Of a DNA stretch of 64,000 bases, positions 9,848 to 19,284 are shown in pieces (within the stretch, counting starts at the first letter, position 1; the number at the start of each line of letters is the position of its first letter). The stretch is from Mesorhizobium shangrilense. Its GTDB lineage: Bacteria; Pseudomonadota; Alphaproteobacteria; Rhizobiales; Rhizobiaceae. The notes under the pieces are model-generated. The model searched no databases. It was not told the DNA's origin and saw nothing but the letters and a program-made list of their open reading frames with translations. The stretch lies in assembly GCF_040537815.1 (NCBI RefSeq), contig NZ_JBEWSZ010000001.1, forward strand, positions 806,001-870,000, given 5' to 3'. Both the position numbers and the translations under genes were made by a program.

Positions 9848-9960
9848 GCCGGACCCCTATAATATGCGTTATGTCCCAATGCCCTGACACATCAGGCCTC
9901 GGGACCGTAATTTCAAATTAAATTTCACCCATGTTGGGATTCATGCAGAGGACATCGCAG

Positions 9961-10872
9961 ATGCAGCCGCGCAATTACTTGCTCTATGACGTCTTTACGC
10001 GCGATCGGCTGGCCGGCAACCCGCTGGCCGTCGTGCTGGATTGCGAGGGATTGGACACGGCCGCGATGCAAACCATCGCGCGCGAATTCAACCTGTCCGA
10101 ATCGGTCTTCGTGCTGCCGCCGGAAAACCCGAAGCACCGAGCCCGCATCCGCATTTTCACGCCCGACTATGAGATGCCGTTTGCCGGCCATCCGACGGTG
10201 GGGGCGGCAATCGCGCTTGCCGAAATGAGCGAGGACGACGGTGCGGCCGGTATTTTTGTGCTCGAGGAGAATATTGGCCCGGTGCGTTGCGCCGTCAGCC
10301 GCAACGATGGCGCGACCTTTGCCGAGTTCGATCTGGCGAAGCTGCCGGAGCAGTTGGAACTGTCCGCCGACCCGGTGCGAATCGGCGCCGCACTCGGGCT
10401 GGCGCCGCATGAGATCGGCTTCGAGAATCACCAGGTATCGTTCTGGTCGGCCGGCGTACCCTACGTGACCATACCCGTTGCCGACCTGGAGGTTGCTTCA
10501 CGCATCAGGCTGGACAACCAGGCGTGGTCGGAACTTGCGCCGCGCAAGAGTGACTGGGCGTTCGCCAGCCCGTATGTCTACTGCCGCCAGACGGTGAATC
10601 ACGAAAGCGCTTTCCATGTGCGCATGGTCGTTCCGGGCACGCCTTCCTACGAAGACCCGGCGACCGGCTCGGCGGCGGCTGCCTTTGCCGGCGCGATCAT
10701 GCATTTCGACGGCCCCACGGACGGTGTGTCGCAGCTGTGGATCGAACAGGGGCTGGAGATGGGCCGACCGTCGCGAATCCGCCTCGAATTGAACGTGGAA
10801 GGCGCAAAACTGGCCTCCGCGCGCATCGGCGGCAACGCCGTGAAGGTGGCCGAAGGCAGGCTTTTCGTCTGA
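9961..10872 (+). CDS. PhzF family protein
   Basis: A 303-residue protein of the PhzF fold (two-domain isomerase/epimerase relatives). Motifs include YDVFTRDRLAGNPLAVV at the start, the family Glu in NLSESVFVL, IFTPDYEMPFAGHPTVGAA, and EDPATGSAAAAF near the C-terminus. ATG 9961 has a GAGGA site 8 bases upstream and fits family length; ATG 9931 would add ten unsupported residues. There are no phenazine genes nearby, so phenazine synthesis is not implied and the substrate is unknown. Confidence 0.88.
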   Translation: MQPRNYLLYDVFTRDRLAGNPLAVVLDCEGLDTAAMQTIAREFNLSESVFVLPPENPKHRARIRIFTPDYEMPFAGHPTVGAAIALAEMSEDDGAAGIFVLEENIGPVRCAVSRNDGATFAEFDLAKLPEQLELSADPVRIGAALGLAPHEIGFENHQVSFWSAGVPYVTIPVADLEVASRIRLDNQAWSELAPRKSDWAFASPYVYCRQTVNHESAFHVRMVVPGTPSYEDPATGSAAAAFAGAIMHFDGPTDGVSQLWIEQGLEMGRPSRIRLELNVEGAKLASARIGGNAVKVAEGRLFV

Positions 10873-10978
10873 ACGCGATGGGCTGAAAGCGATTTGTCGG
10901 GAAATGACTCTGGCAGGGCTAGACATGACGGATGGTGGCGGCTATATGCCCGCCAACGCCGGTTTTTGCCGGCCGAGT

Positions 10979-11054
<76 letters not shown>

Positions 11055-11180
11055 AATTCTTCAAAGAGTTGGTGGAAAGACCTTGGACGACGAGGCGCGT
11101 TGAAGCGCCTCGTGCCCCGGCAAGTGAGGCTTTGTTCGAAGTTTGAACGGAGGTTCAGGCTGGGCTGCCTCGCTCGAACC

Positions 11181-11573
11181 TCACGGCACCGACTTGCCGA
11201 TGCTGGCCTTGAACTTGACCTTCATGGCGATCTGGCCGGTCACCGTGATCTGCGATCCACCGATGCCGCCCATGTTGCGGTCACGGGCGTTGACATTCGT
11301 GGTGACGCTGGTGACCTCGCATGTGTCGGCGATGGTCTCGATCACCATTGCGCAACTACCGGCGGCGACCTTGTAGAAGGAGCGAAGACCGGCCTGCTGC
11401 TGCACAGCGATATCCTCATCGTCCTTGACTGGAATGCCGATTGTAATGCTGGACTGCACCCTGGCGAATCCATCTTCGCCTGGGCGCAGCGGACGGCCAT
11501 CAACCATCTGGGAAAACGCCGGCGCGACTGTGCCGCAAAGCAATGCAGTGACAATTGCTGCCTTCAAATACAT
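11181..11573 (-). CDS. Uncharacterised exported protein
   Basis: A 130-residue protein with a clear signal peptide (MYLKAAIVTALLCGTVAPAF, cleavage likely after AFS). The mature part is beta-rich, with two Cys residues (SCAM and DTCEV) about 13 residues apart that could form a disulfide in the periplasm. I do not recognise the family. It is convergent with tRNA-Lys and followed on the same strand by the cobT gene region only after another unknown gene is passed in the opposite direction of reading. Coding is supported by the signal peptide and clean frame. Confidence 0.7.
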   Translation of the reverse strand: MYLKAAIVTALLCGTVAPAFSQMVDGRPLRPGEDGFARVQSSITIGIPVKDDEDIAVQQQAGLRSFYKVAAGSCAMVIETIADTCEVTSVTTNVNARDRNMGGIGGSQITVTGQIAMKVKFKASIGKSVP

Positions 11574-11643
11574 CGTTTGATCTCCATGTGAGGCTTGCTC
11601 ATTTCACATGAACAATCAAAATGGCGTTATTATTTTGCCTCAA

Positions 11644-11985
11644 TCACGTTGAAATTTTGATTGATCTGTCTCTGGAGACAGCCCCGCTTGGTAAAAGGTC
11701 ACGACTGTCGCGCCGGAAGACGCGGCTCAGCAATCTGCCGAATCGGAAGGCAATACTATTCTCCACGCTCTTGCCGGCTTTCCCGCCTGAGAAATCGCTG
11801 ATGAGCCACCAGAAGAAAACCAGGAAAGCAATGAAAATGGCGGTGTCGACCGGGCCGTGACTTCTGTAGCCGCTGCGCGAAAGCACTATACCAAGTGTGA
11901 AAGCCAGAGCGGCAGCAGCGGCGGCAGGATGAAGCTTCTTCATCCCCTGCGGTTTTACTCGAGAATCACTGTCACTGGAAGACAT
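11644..11985 (-). CDS. Uncharacterised small membrane protein
   Basis: A 113-residue protein with two predicted membrane helices (about 20-37, AAAAAALAFTLGIVL; about 47-65, AIFIAFLVFFWWLIS) and a basic Ser/Arg-rich cytosolic tail. No family is recognised. It lies downstream of the cobS-cobT genes on the same strand, 48 bases past the cobT stop, so it may share their transcript, but no functional link to cobalamin is evident. Confidence 0.6.
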   Translation of the reverse strand: MSSSDSDSRVKPQGMKKLHPAAAAAALAFTLGIVLSRSGYRSHGPVDTAIFIAFLVFFWWLISDFSGGKAGKSVENSIAFRFGRLLSRVFRRDSRDLLPSGAVSRDRSIKIST

Positions 11986-12032
11986 TGTCTTTGCGACGGT
12001 GCTTCATAGGCCCGGCCCAACGGTGCGGCAGA

Positions 12033-13043
12033 TTATTTCTCCGACACGCCGGCCTCGGCAAAGCTTGCCATACGGGCGTGACATTCCAGTGCCGAGCGGA
12101 CGATGTTGACGGCGAGGCAGGCGCCGGAACCTTCGCCGAGCCTCATGCCGAGATCGAGCAGCGGCGGCAGGCCGAGTGCTTCGAGCAAGCCGCGATGGCC
12201 CGACTCCGCCGAGACGTGGGCGGCGATGGTGTGGGCGAGGCCTGTCGGGTGCAGCTTTGCCAGCGGCGCGGCGGCGGCAGTGCAGACGAAGCCGTCGAGC
12301 AATACGGGTATGCCCAGATGGCGGGCGGCCAGCGTCGCACCAAAGATGGCGGCCAGTTCGCGGCCGCCAAGCGCGGCTGCAACCCCCAGCGGGTCGGAAA
12401 GAGCTGCTGCATGACGCTTGAGACCAGCCTCGATCGCGGTCACCTTGCGCTTCAGGCCGGCGTCGTCGACGCCGGTGCCGCGCCCGGTCCATTTTTCCGC
12501 GCCGCCACCGAACAAGGCTGCCGAAATGGCGGCGGCCGGCGTGGTGTTGCCGATGCCCATTTCGCCGAAGCAGACCAGGTCGAGGTCCTTCGTCACCGCA
12601 TTATAGCCGGTCGAAACGGCGGCCAGGAATGCCGCGTCGTCCATGGCAGGCATTTGCGTGAAGTCGCCGGTGGGATGGTCGAGGTCGAGCGCAATGACGT
12701 CGAGTTCCGCGCCGGCGATGCGGGCGAGCTGGTTGATGGCGGCGCCGCCGCCGGCGAAATTCGCCACCATCTGCACGGTGACTTCCGATGGGAAGGCCGA
12801 CACGCCTTGCGCGGTGACGCCGTGGTTGCCGGCGAAGACGAAGACCTTCACGCGGTCGAGCTTCGGCATGTCGCGGCCTTGCCAGCGCGCCAGCCATGCG
12901 GCAATGGTTTCCAGCCGGCCGAGGCTGCCCTGCGGCTTGGTCAGCGTGTCCTGGCGGCGGGCGACGGCATTGGCAGAAGAGTCGCTGCCGGCTGGCAGGT
13001 CGAGGCAGGCGGCGCGCAGTTCATCGAGTGATTTGAAGGACAT
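12033..13043 (-). CDS. cobT: Nicotinate-nucleotide--dimethylbenzimidazole phosphoribosyltransferase
   Basis: A 336-residue enzyme (CobU in Paracoccus/Pseudomonas denitrificans naming) that makes alpha-ribazole phosphate, the lower-ligand precursor of cobalamin. Key segments are KPQGSLGRLE near the N-terminus, VCFGEMGIGNTTPAAA, and the catalytic Glu in RLGEGSGACLAV near the C-terminus. It follows cobS by 37 bases on the same strand, so both act in nucleotide-loop assembly. It must not be confused with the cobaltochelatase subunit also named CobT. Confidence 0.95.
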   Translation of the reverse strand: MSFKSLDELRAACLDLPAGSDSSANAVARRQDTLTKPQGSLGRLETIAAWLARWQGRDMPKLDRVKVFVFAGNHGVTAQGVSAFPSEVTVQMVANFAGGGAAINQLARIAGAELDVIALDLDHPTGDFTQMPAMDDAAFLAAVSTGYNAVTKDLDLVCFGEMGIGNTTPAAAISAALFGGGAEKWTGRGTGVDDAGLKRKVTAIEAGLKRHAAALSDPLGVAAALGGRELAAIFGATLAARHLGIPVLLDGFVCTAAAAPLAKLHPTGLAHTIAAHVSAESGHRGLLEALGLPPLLDLGMRLGEGSGACLAVNIVRSALECHARMASFAEAGVSEK

Positions 13044-13080
13044 GGGGGCAAAGTCTCCAAAAGGGAATCAGGCTGGGGAA

Positions 13081-13860
13081 TCAGGAGAGGGCAACGGAAG
13101 CGACGAGAAGCACGGTGATTTCGCTCAGCTGCTGCAGCGCACCGACCGTGTCGCCGGTCTGGCCGCTGATCTGGTTGAGGCAGAGAGCACGGAAGGCGGT
13201 AAACAGCAGGCCAAGCAGGATGAGCGCGACAATGGCGCCGCCGAGCCCGAGCAGCAGCAGAGGGACGGCGCCGAGCACCGCGCCAACTACAGCGGTTTGA
13301 GCCGAGACTGTCCCGGCACCGGCAGAGAGCCCTTCGGCGCGCGCGGGGGGTAGGAGATGCATGAAAGCGCCGAGAACGCCGCGCGAGGCCGCATGTGCCG
13401 CCAGGAGGGTGAACAGGGCCTGTGTAGGATCAACGACCTGCGACAGCACGCTCCAGCGGGTCAGCAGCGACAGAGCCAGCGCCGAAGCACCATAGGCGCC
13501 GATGCGACTGTCGCGCATGATCTCCAGTTTTCGGCCACGCGACTTGCCGCCGCCTAAACCATCCGCGACATCGGAAAGCCCGTCCTCATGCAGGCAGCCG
13601 GTGCTGAGTATCGTTGCCGAAAGCGCGAGTGCCGCCGCCGGACCCATGGCCAGGCCAAACCGTTCCGCGGTGGCAAAGACGATCGCGCCGATCAGGCCGA
13701 CGGCAAGGCCGGCGACGGGCGCGGCCCAGATCGCGGCGGCAAGGCTGCGGCCGCGAAATTCGATGACCGGCAGCGGCAGACGGGTGAAGAAGACCAGGCA
13801 GAGTGCGATGTCGTCGAGGATCTGCCGGGGCGATGGAGCCGTGCTCCGGATCTTGAGCAT
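13081..13860 (-). CDS. cobS: Adenosylcobinamide-GDP ribazoletransferase
   Basis: A 259-residue integral membrane enzyme (CobV in Pseudomonas denitrificans naming) that joins adenosylcobinamide-GDP and alpha-ribazole in the last step of cobalamin synthesis. It has the family motif LHEDGLSDVADGLGGG and several hydrophobic helices. ATG 13860 is preferred. The frame reaches ATG 13899, but those 13 extra codons lie wholly in a palindromic repeat (13855-13904), as does the region that would hold the ribosome-binding site. Confidence 0.92.
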   Translation of the reverse strand: MLKIRSTAPSPRQILDDIALCLVFFTRLPLPVIEFRGRSLAAAIWAAPVAGLAVGLIGAIVFATAERFGLAMGPAAALALSATILSTGCLHEDGLSDVADGLGGGKSRGRKLEIMRDSRIGAYGASALALSLLTRWSVLSQVVDPTQALFTLLAAHAASRGVLGAFMHLLPPARAEGLSAGAGTVSAQTAVVGAVLGAVPLLLLGLGGAIVALILLGLLFTAFRALCLNQISGQTGDTVGALQQLSEITVLLVASVALS

Positions 13861-13904
13861 GATCCTTTCCGAAAACCGGCTCCCATTTTTCGGAATCATG
13901 CTCT
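13855..13904. repeat. Dispersed palindrome at the cobB/cobS junction
   Basis: A second, diverged copy of the 1264-1314 element: ends GAGCATGAT and ATCATGCTCT, with an inner CCGAAAA/TTTTTCGG pair. It overlaps the cobB stop codon (13903-13905) by two bases and supplies or abuts the cobS start codon, so insertion has remodelled this gene junction. Confidence 0.75.
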
Positions 13905-15213
13905 AGCCCTTCGCAATGGCATGGAAGAACGTGCCGCTGACATTGCCGCGCCGGTAGCCGGAAGCCCCCAGCGGGTTACCGAGACCATCGGCGAGGTCGG
14001 CCAGCGGCTCGTCATTACCGGTAGCTAACATCTGCGCATAGTGGAATTCATGACCACGAATCGCCGCGCCCCGCGCTCCCAAGGGACAATCGGCGCGCAG
14101 CCGCGCCTCGCGGTAGCCGAGATTCATCTTCCGCCTGGCGAAGCTGGTGGAATGGCCGAGCAGGCCGAGCATGGCATGTGTTTCGCCGGAAGCATCCTCC
14201 AGCGCTTCGCCCAGCACCATGAAGCCGCCACACTCGCCGTGAACCGGCTTCATCTCGGCGAAACGCGCCATCCCGGCGCGAAAGTTCGCGGCGGCGGCGA
14301 GCCGGCCGGCGTGGAGTTCGGGATAGCCGCCAGGCAGCCAGCAGACGTCGCAATCCCCGGCGGGCGCTTCATCGGCGAGCGGCGAGAAGGGGACGATCTC
14401 GGCGCCGGCCTTGCGCCAATAGGCGGCGACATGCGGATAGAGAAAGGTGAAGGCGGCGTCCTCGGCCAGCGCGATGCGCTGGCCGGGCGGCTGCAACGCG
14501 TCGCCAAAATCGCCGGGTGCGGGCGAGAACGGCTTTGCCAGCGCCATGATGGCGTCGAGGTCGAGCGAGCTTTCGACCATGTCGGCCAGCCGGTCGAGAT
14601 GCGCCATCAGGTTCTCATATTCGCCTGCCTGGACGAGGCCGAGATGGCGCTCGGGCAGGTTCAGGCTGGGATCGCGCATGATGGCGCCGACCACGGGCAG
14701 GCCGATGGCCTCTATTGCCTCGCCGCAAAGCCGGCGGTGACGCTCGCTGCCCAGCCGGTTGAGCACCACGCCGGCCATGCGCACATCGGGATCGTAGGTG
14801 GCAAAACCCTTGGCCACGGCCGCCGCCGTGGTCGACTGGCCGGAAACGTCGAGCACCAGCAGCACCGGCAGGCCATAGAGCCGGGCGAGATCGGCCGCCG
14901 AGCCGGTACGACCTTGCGCCGAAGGAATGCCGTCGAACAGGCCCATGGCGCTTTCGAGGAAGACGAACTCGGCATCGTCGGTTGCGTTACCAGCCAGTGC
15001 GTTGAGGAGGGCAGGCGACATCGCCCAGCTGTCGAGATTGACGCCGGAAAGCCCGGTGGCGGCCGTGTGGAAGCCGGGATCGATATAGTCCGGGCCGGAC
15101 TTGGCGCCACGCACCTTGATGCCGCGCCGCGCCAGCGCGCGCAGGATGCCGATCGTGACGCTGGTCTTGCCCGAGCCGGAACGCGGCGCGCCGATGATGA
15201 TGGCGCGGGTCAT
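13903..15213 (-). CDS. cobB: Cobyrinate a,c-diamide synthase
   Basis: A 436-residue ATP- and glutamine-dependent amidotransferase that amidates the a and c side chains of the corrin ring (hydrogenobyrinate in the aerobic route). The N-terminal P-loop is GAPRSGSGKTS at residues 8-18. A triad-type glutamine amidotransferase domain follows, with its Cys in HGECGGFMVLGE near residue 330 and a His in RGHEFHYA. It overlaps cobA upstream by 4 bases. Its stop codon touches a palindromic repeat. Confidence 0.95.
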   Translation of the reverse strand: MTRAIIIGAPRSGSGKTSVTIGILRALARRGIKVRGAKSGPDYIDPGFHTAATGLSGVNLDSWAMSPALLNALAGNATDDAEFVFLESAMGLFDGIPSAQGRTGSAADLARLYGLPVLLVLDVSGQSTTAAAVAKGFATYDPDVRMAGVVLNRLGSERHRRLCGEAIEAIGLPVVGAIMRDPSLNLPERHLGLVQAGEYENLMAHLDRLADMVESSLDLDAIMALAKPFSPAPGDFGDALQPPGQRIALAEDAAFTFLYPHVAAYWRKAGAEIVPFSPLADEAPAGDCDVCWLPGGYPELHAGRLAAAANFRAGMARFAEMKPVHGECGGFMVLGEALEDASGETHAMLGLLGHSTSFARRKMNLGYREARLRADCPLGARGAAIRGHEFHYAQMLATGNDEPLADLADGLGNPLGASGYRRGNVSGTFFHAIAKG

Positions 15214-16022
15214 TGTCCGCCCGCCAGGGCCGCGCGCATGGCGACGATGCCGCCGACGACAATCAACGCCGGCGAGGCGAGGCCGGCGGCTGCGGCTTGC
15301 TCCGCAAGGGTTGCAAGCGTGGCGACGACAATGCGTTCCTGCGGTGTTGTGGCGGCGACGATCACGGCGGCAGGCGTCGACGGCGCCAGCCCACCTTCCA
15401 GCAGCGAGGCGGTGATAGTCGGCAGATTGGCCATTCCCATGTAGATGACCACCGGCTGGCCGGTGCGGGCGATCGCCGCCCAGTCGAGATCGTCATCGGT
15501 GCCGGCGGCATGGCCGGTGGCCAGGATCACCGCCTTGTTGATGCCGCGCATGGTGGCGGGGATGCCGGTGGCGGCAAGCGCGCTGAGGCCCGATGTGAGG
15601 CCCGGCAGCACGTGGAACGGAATGTTTTCGCGCGCCAGCGCCAACGCCTCTTCGCCGCCGCGACCAAAAATGTAGGGATCGCCGCCCTTCAGCCGGATCA
15701 CGCGGCGTCCCTCGCGGGCCAGCCGGACCAGCAAGGCGGTGATGTCGTCCTGCTTCATCGATGGCTGGCCGCCGCGCTTGCCGGCATAGAACAGTTCCGC
15801 GTCCTCGGCGACCGCGACGATCTCGGGCGACACCAGCGCGTCATAGACCAGCGCATCGCACTGCCCCAAGGCGGCCAGCACGTCCAGCGTCAGGCAGCCG
15901 GGATCGCCGGGGCCGGCGCCGGCCAGCCAGACATGGCCGGGCTCCAGCTGGCGCGGCTTGAGGTTCAGTCGTGCCAATGCCTGTCCGACCGTGGTATTTC
16001 TGTCTTTGGCGCTGCCGCTCAC
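15210..16022 (-). CDS. cobA: Uroporphyrinogen-III C-methyltransferase
   Basis: A 270-residue SAM-dependent enzyme that methylates C2 and C7 of uroporphyrinogen III to give precorrin-2, the branch point to cobalamin and siroheme. It shows the SAM-binding [28 protein letters not shown] and [15 protein letters not shown]. There is no fused CysG-type dehydrogenase/ferrochelatase part. Four-base overlaps with cobM and cobB mark it as an internal gene of the minus-strand cob block. Confidence 0.95.
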   Translation of the reverse strand: MSGSAKDRNTTVGQALARLNLKPRQLEPGHVWLAGAGPGDPGCLTLDVLAALGQCDALVYDALVSPEIVAVAEDAELFYAGKRGGQPSMKQDDITALLVRLAREGRRVIRLKGGDPYIFGRGGEEALALARENIPFHVLPGLTSGLSALAATGIPATMRGINKAVILATGHAAGTDDDLDWAAIARTGQPVVIYMGMANLPTITASLLEGGLAPSTPAAVIVAATTPQERIVVATLATLAEQAAAAGLASPALIVVGGIVAMRAALAGGQ

Positions 16023-16783
16023 AATCCATCCCGTCCGCGAAAACGCCGCTGGTAGTGGGCGTCATAAAGTGAACTCTCGCCAAAACCTTCCGCAGCCAGG
16101 GACTGGCCGACGAAGATGAGCGCCGTGCGCTCCATCGGGTCTTCAGCCAGCTGCGCCTCGATGGTCGCTAGCGTGCCGGTCAGCACGCGCTCGTCGGGCC
16201 AGGAGGCGCGGAAGACCACCGCCACCGGGCAATCGCCGCCATAGTAGGGCGTCAGCTCGGCGACGACTCGGTCAATCGCATGAATGGCAAGATGGATGGC
16301 GAGCGTGGCGCCAGTGCGGCCAAAACCGGCCAGCGTTTCGCCGGGCGGCATTTTTGAGGCGCGGCCGGAAATGCGGGTCAGCACCAGGCTTTGCGCGACT
16401 TCGGGAATGGTCAGTTCGCGGCGAAGTGCTGCGGCGGCTGCTGCGAAGGAGGGGACGCCCGGCGTCAGCGTGTAGGGAATGCCATGCTTCTCCAAGCGGC
16501 GGATCTGCTCGGCGACGGCGCTCCACACCGACAGATCGCCGGAATGCAGGCGCGAGACGTCGTGACCGGCCTTGTGCGCTTCGAGATAGGCGGCTTCGAT
16601 CTCGTCCAGCGACATCGGTGCCGTATCGATAAGCTTCGTTCCCGGCGCGCAATGCTGCAGCAATTCGGGCGCGACAATGGAGCCGGCATAAAGGCAGACC
16701 GGGCAGCTTGCCAGCAGCCTGGCGCCGCGCAGTGTAATGAGGTCGGCGGCACCGGGACCGGCGCCGATGAAGTGGACGGTCAC
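16019..16783 (-). CDS. cobM: Precorrin-4 C11-methyltransferase
   Basis: A 254-residue SAM-dependent methyltransferase that adds the C11 methyl group in aerobic corrin synthesis. It starts [19 protein letters not shown] and carries [11 protein letters not shown] and [14 protein letters not shown], which mark the CobM/CbiF group. Both ends overlap neighbours by 4 bases (ATGA), as in the rest of this block. Confidence 0.95.
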   Translation of the reverse strand: MTVHFIGAGPGAADLITLRGARLLASCPVCLYAGSIVAPELLQHCAPGTKLIDTAPMSLDEIEAAYLEAHKAGHDVSRLHSGDLSVWSAVAEQIRRLEKHGIPYTLTPGVPSFAAAAAALRRELTIPEVAQSLVLTRISGRASKMPPGETLAGFGRTGATLAIHLAIHAIDRVVAELTPYYGGDCPVAVVFRASWPDERVLTGTLATIEAQLAEDPMERTALIFVGQSLAAEGFGESSLYDAHYQRRFRGRDGL

Positions 16784-17166
16784 GCCTGATCTCCACTGAT
16801 GGCAAGGGCACAGGTGACCGGGCCGACGACGGTGCGCGGCCCGAGTAGTCTTGCGCCCTTCCCTGCGGCGGCGAGGGCAGCGGCTTCAGAAACCGACGGC
16901 GTGCCGGCCAGTGCCTGCGACAGGTCGGATTTGCTGAGCGTGCCCGGTGACGCGGCCTGAAGGGTGGCGTCATCGACGATGATGACCGGGACGCTCAACG
17001 CGCGGCCAGTGGCGGGGATCGCTTCCTCATCCTGTTTGAGCGTTGCGGTGGCTAGGGCTGAAAGCGCCGACATCGCCAGCCCATGCGCTTCGACAGCGGT
17101 TTCGATCGCGGCAAGCACGTCCTCGACACTCACGCCCTTGCGGCTGCCTATGCCTGCGATGATCAT
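16780..17166 (-). CDS. cobE: Cobalamin biosynthesis protein CobE (CbiG C-terminal domain)
   Basis: A 128-residue protein starting [18 protein letters not shown], which is the CobE/CbiG C-terminal fold. CbiG opens the delta-lactone in the anaerobic pathway; the role of stand-alone CobE in the aerobic route is less clear. ATG 17166 gives the same 4-base ATGA overlap with cobL seen at every other junction, so it is preferred to ATG 17184 or 17211. Confidence 0.88.
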   Translation of the reverse strand: MIIAGIGSRKGVSVEDVLAAIETAVEAHGLAMSALSALATATLKQDEEAIPATGRALSVPVIIVDDATLQAASPGTLSKSDLSQALAGTPSVSEAAALAAAGKGARLLGPRTVVGPVTCALAISGDQA

Positions 17167-18392
17167 GGCTTTATCCAAACCCATTGTGTGACCGGCATCG
17201 CCGGCCGCCATGCCTGCATGGAACCGACGGGCGAAGCGCGCGATATGGCGATACGCGTGAGATCGCCGCCTAGCATCGCGTGGCGGGCGAGCAGCAGTGT
17301 TTCCATCTCCAGCGTCACGGCATTGGCGACGAGACGGCCACCGGCGGGCAGGGCGTCAGTAGCAGCGTCGAGCACACCTTCGTCGCTGCCGCCGCCACCA
17401 ATGAAAATCGCGTCGGGCGTCTCCAGGCCGGCGAGCGCATGTGGCGCCGATCCTTCCGCAATGACGAGGCCGGGCACGCCGCAATGGGCGGCGTTGCGGC
17501 GGATGCGGACGGCGCGGGTCGGGTCGGCTTCTATGGCAATAGTGCGCATCGACGGATGGGCCAGCATCCATTCGATGCCAATCGATCCCGATCCCGCGCC
17601 GATGTCCCACAGCAACTCGCCACGCCTGGGTGCCAACGCCGACAGCGTGATGGCGCGCACCTCGCGCTTGGTGATCTGGCCGTCATGCTCGAACAGATGA
17701 TCGGCGAGGCCGACCGTCAGCGGCAGGATGCGTGCCTGCGGATTTGAATCAAGCTCGATTGCCAGCACATTGAGGGGATTGATGTTTTCGAGGTCGAAGG
17801 TGTCGGCGCGGGTCGAGCGTCGGTTCTCGTTCGGACCGCCCAATGCTTCCAGAACCGTCAGTCGCGAGGCGCCGAAATCGAGTTCGGTGAGCACGCGCGC
17901 GATCTCCGCCGGCGCATCGCCATCCGACGTCAGCGCCAAAATGCGCGCGTTCGGCTGCAGCAGCGGCCGGATCAGGTCGAGCGGGCGGCCGTGCAACGAG
18001 ACGGTGTCGATGTCCTGCAGCGCCCAGCCGAGGCGGGCAGCCGCCAGCGAAACGGCTGACGGTGCGGGGATGACGTGCATGTCCCGCGCCTCGACCTTGC
18101 GGGCCAGGGTGGCGCCAACGCCATGGAAGAAAGGATCGCCGGAAGCGAGAACGCAGACGCGCCTGCCGGCCAGCGCCAGCACGTCGTGCATCTCGGCGTC
18201 GAAGGGGACAGGCCATGGGCGGGCCTCGCCCTTGGCGAAGGACGCGACCAAGGCTAGGTGGCGCTTGCCGCCGAAGATGACTTCGGCCTCGGTGATCAGC
18301 CGCTTGGCCTCGTCACCGAGACCCGCTAAACCGTCCTCGCCGATGCCGATGATGGTGAGCCACTGGGGCGTTGGCTGCTTGATTTTTGACAT
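17163..18392 (-). CDS. cobL: Precorrin-6Y C5,15-methyltransferase (decarboxylating)
   Basis: A 409-residue bifunctional enzyme. An N-terminal CbiE-like methyltransferase covers about 1-200 (IIGIGEDGLAGL, VLASGDPFFHGVGATL). A C-terminal CbiT-like SAM-binding domain follows, with LLWDIGAGSGSIGIEWML near residue 255. It methylates C5 and C15 and removes the acetate carboxyl at ring C, giving precorrin-8x. It is the first gene of the cobL-E-M-A-B block and is divergent from cobK, with a repeat unit in the gap. Confidence 0.95.
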   Translation of the reverse strand: MSKIKQPTPQWLTIIGIGEDGLAGLGDEAKRLITEAEVIFGGKRHLALVASFAKGEARPWPVPFDAEMHDVLALAGRRVCVLASGDPFFHGVGATLARKVEARDMHVIPAPSAVSLAAARLGWALQDIDTVSLHGRPLDLIRPLLQPNARILALTSDGDAPAEIARVLTELDFGASRLTVLEALGGPNENRRSTRADTFDLENINPLNVLAIELDSNPQARILPLTVGLADHLFEHDGQITKREVRAITLSALAPRRGELLWDIGAGSGSIGIEWMLAHPSMRTIAIEADPTRAVRIRRNAAHCGVPGLVIAEGSAPHALAGLETPDAIFIGGGGSDEGVLDAATDALPAGGRLVANAVTLEMETLLLARHAMLGGDLTRIAISRASPVGSMQAWRPAMPVTQWVWIKP

Positions 18393-18401
18393 GCCGCGCC
18401 G

Positions 18402-18453
18402 CCCCTCATCCGCCTGCCGGCACCTTCTCCCCGTATAGTGACGGGGAGAAGGG
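18402..18453. repeat. Dispersed repeat unit with 12-bp hairpin between cobL and cobK
   Basis: A unit beginning CCCCTCATCCGCCTGCCGG is followed by a perfect 12-bp stem (CCTTCTCCCCGT / ACGGGGAGAAGG, 18423-18452). It resembles the repeat units found as pairs inside cobG and cobN, with its own sequence version. It lies 10 bases upstream of cobL and within the divergent promoter gap. Confidence 0.7.
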
Positions 18454-18495
18454 AACTGGCTGCAACGCTGACGGCCTTATTAGGCGCGACCCATC

Positions 18496-19284
18496 ATGGT
18501 GCCAATGAAGAAGATTCTGATCTTGGGCGGAACCACGGAAGCCCGGCAACTGGCCGGCATACTGAGCGCTCGCGCGGACCTTTCGATCACGCTGTCGCTG
18601 GCTGGTCGCACCGAAAGCCCGGTTGCACAAGGCGTGCCTGTGCGAATCGGGGGATTTGGCGGCGCGGATGGATTGGCTGCCTATCTCGAGGAAATGCGCA
18701 TCGATCTGCTGATCGACGCCACGCATCCCTATGCAGCGCGTATCTCCGCCAATGCGGCGGCGGCCGCGCGCAAGACCGGCGTGCCGATCTTCGCTTTGCG
18801 GCGTCCGGGCTGGCAGCCCGTCAAAGGCGATCGCTGGGTGCTGGTCGACAGTGTCACGGACGCTGTGACAGCGCTGGGCTTGGCGCCGCGCCGCGTCTTC
18901 CTGGCGCTCGGACGGCAAGAGGTCGCGGCCTTCGAGGCCGCGCCCCAGCACCACTACCTCATCCGCAGCGTCGATCCGGTCGAACCGAAACTTGCCGTGC
19001 CCGATGCCGACTATCTTCTGGCGCGCGGGCCGTTCCGGGAAGCGGATGAGGGCGTGTTGCTTCGGAACCACCGCATCGACGCCATCGTATCCAAGAACAG
19101 TGGCGGCGGGGCCACCTACGGCAAGATCGCCGCGGCGCGCGCGCTGGGGATAGAGGTGGTCATGGTCCGCAGGCCGGCTCTGCCGGACGTTCCGTCGGCT
19201 GAAACCGCCGAAGCGCTGGCCGCGATTGTTGACCAGTTTGGGGTCGATCATCTTGCCCGTCCCGTGGACGAACGCGGCGTGTAG
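18496..19284 (+). CDS. cobK: Precorrin-6A reductase
   Basis: A 262-residue NADPH-dependent reductase giving precorrin-6B in the aerobic pathway. The dinucleotide-binding start KKILILGGTTEARQLA, IDATHPYAARISANA, and SKNSGGGATYGKIAAAR near the C-terminus are characteristic. It is the only plus-strand cob gene. Its last 37 bases overlap the 3' end of cobJ in convergent orientation. ATG 18505 is an alternative start. Confidence 0.94.
   Translation: MVPMKKILILGGTTEARQLAGILSARADLSITLSLAGRTESPVAQGVPVRIGGFGGADGLAAYLEEMRIDLLIDATHPYAARISANAAAAARKTGVPIFALRRPGWQPVKGDRWVLVDSVTDAVTALGLAPRRVFLALGRQEVAAFEAAPQHHYLIRSVDPVEPKLAVPDADYLLARGPFREADEGVLLRNHRIDAIVSKNSGGGATYGKIAAARALGIEVVMVRRPALPDVPSAETAEALAAIVDQFGVDHLARPVDERGV

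Noticed and set aside
9931..9960. Earlier ATG for the PhzF protein
   Set aside because: ATG 9961 has the better-placed GAGGA site and matches the usual N-terminus of the family.
14041..15444. 467-codon plus-strand open frame
   Set aside because: It is antisense to cobB and cobA, which have full motif sets.
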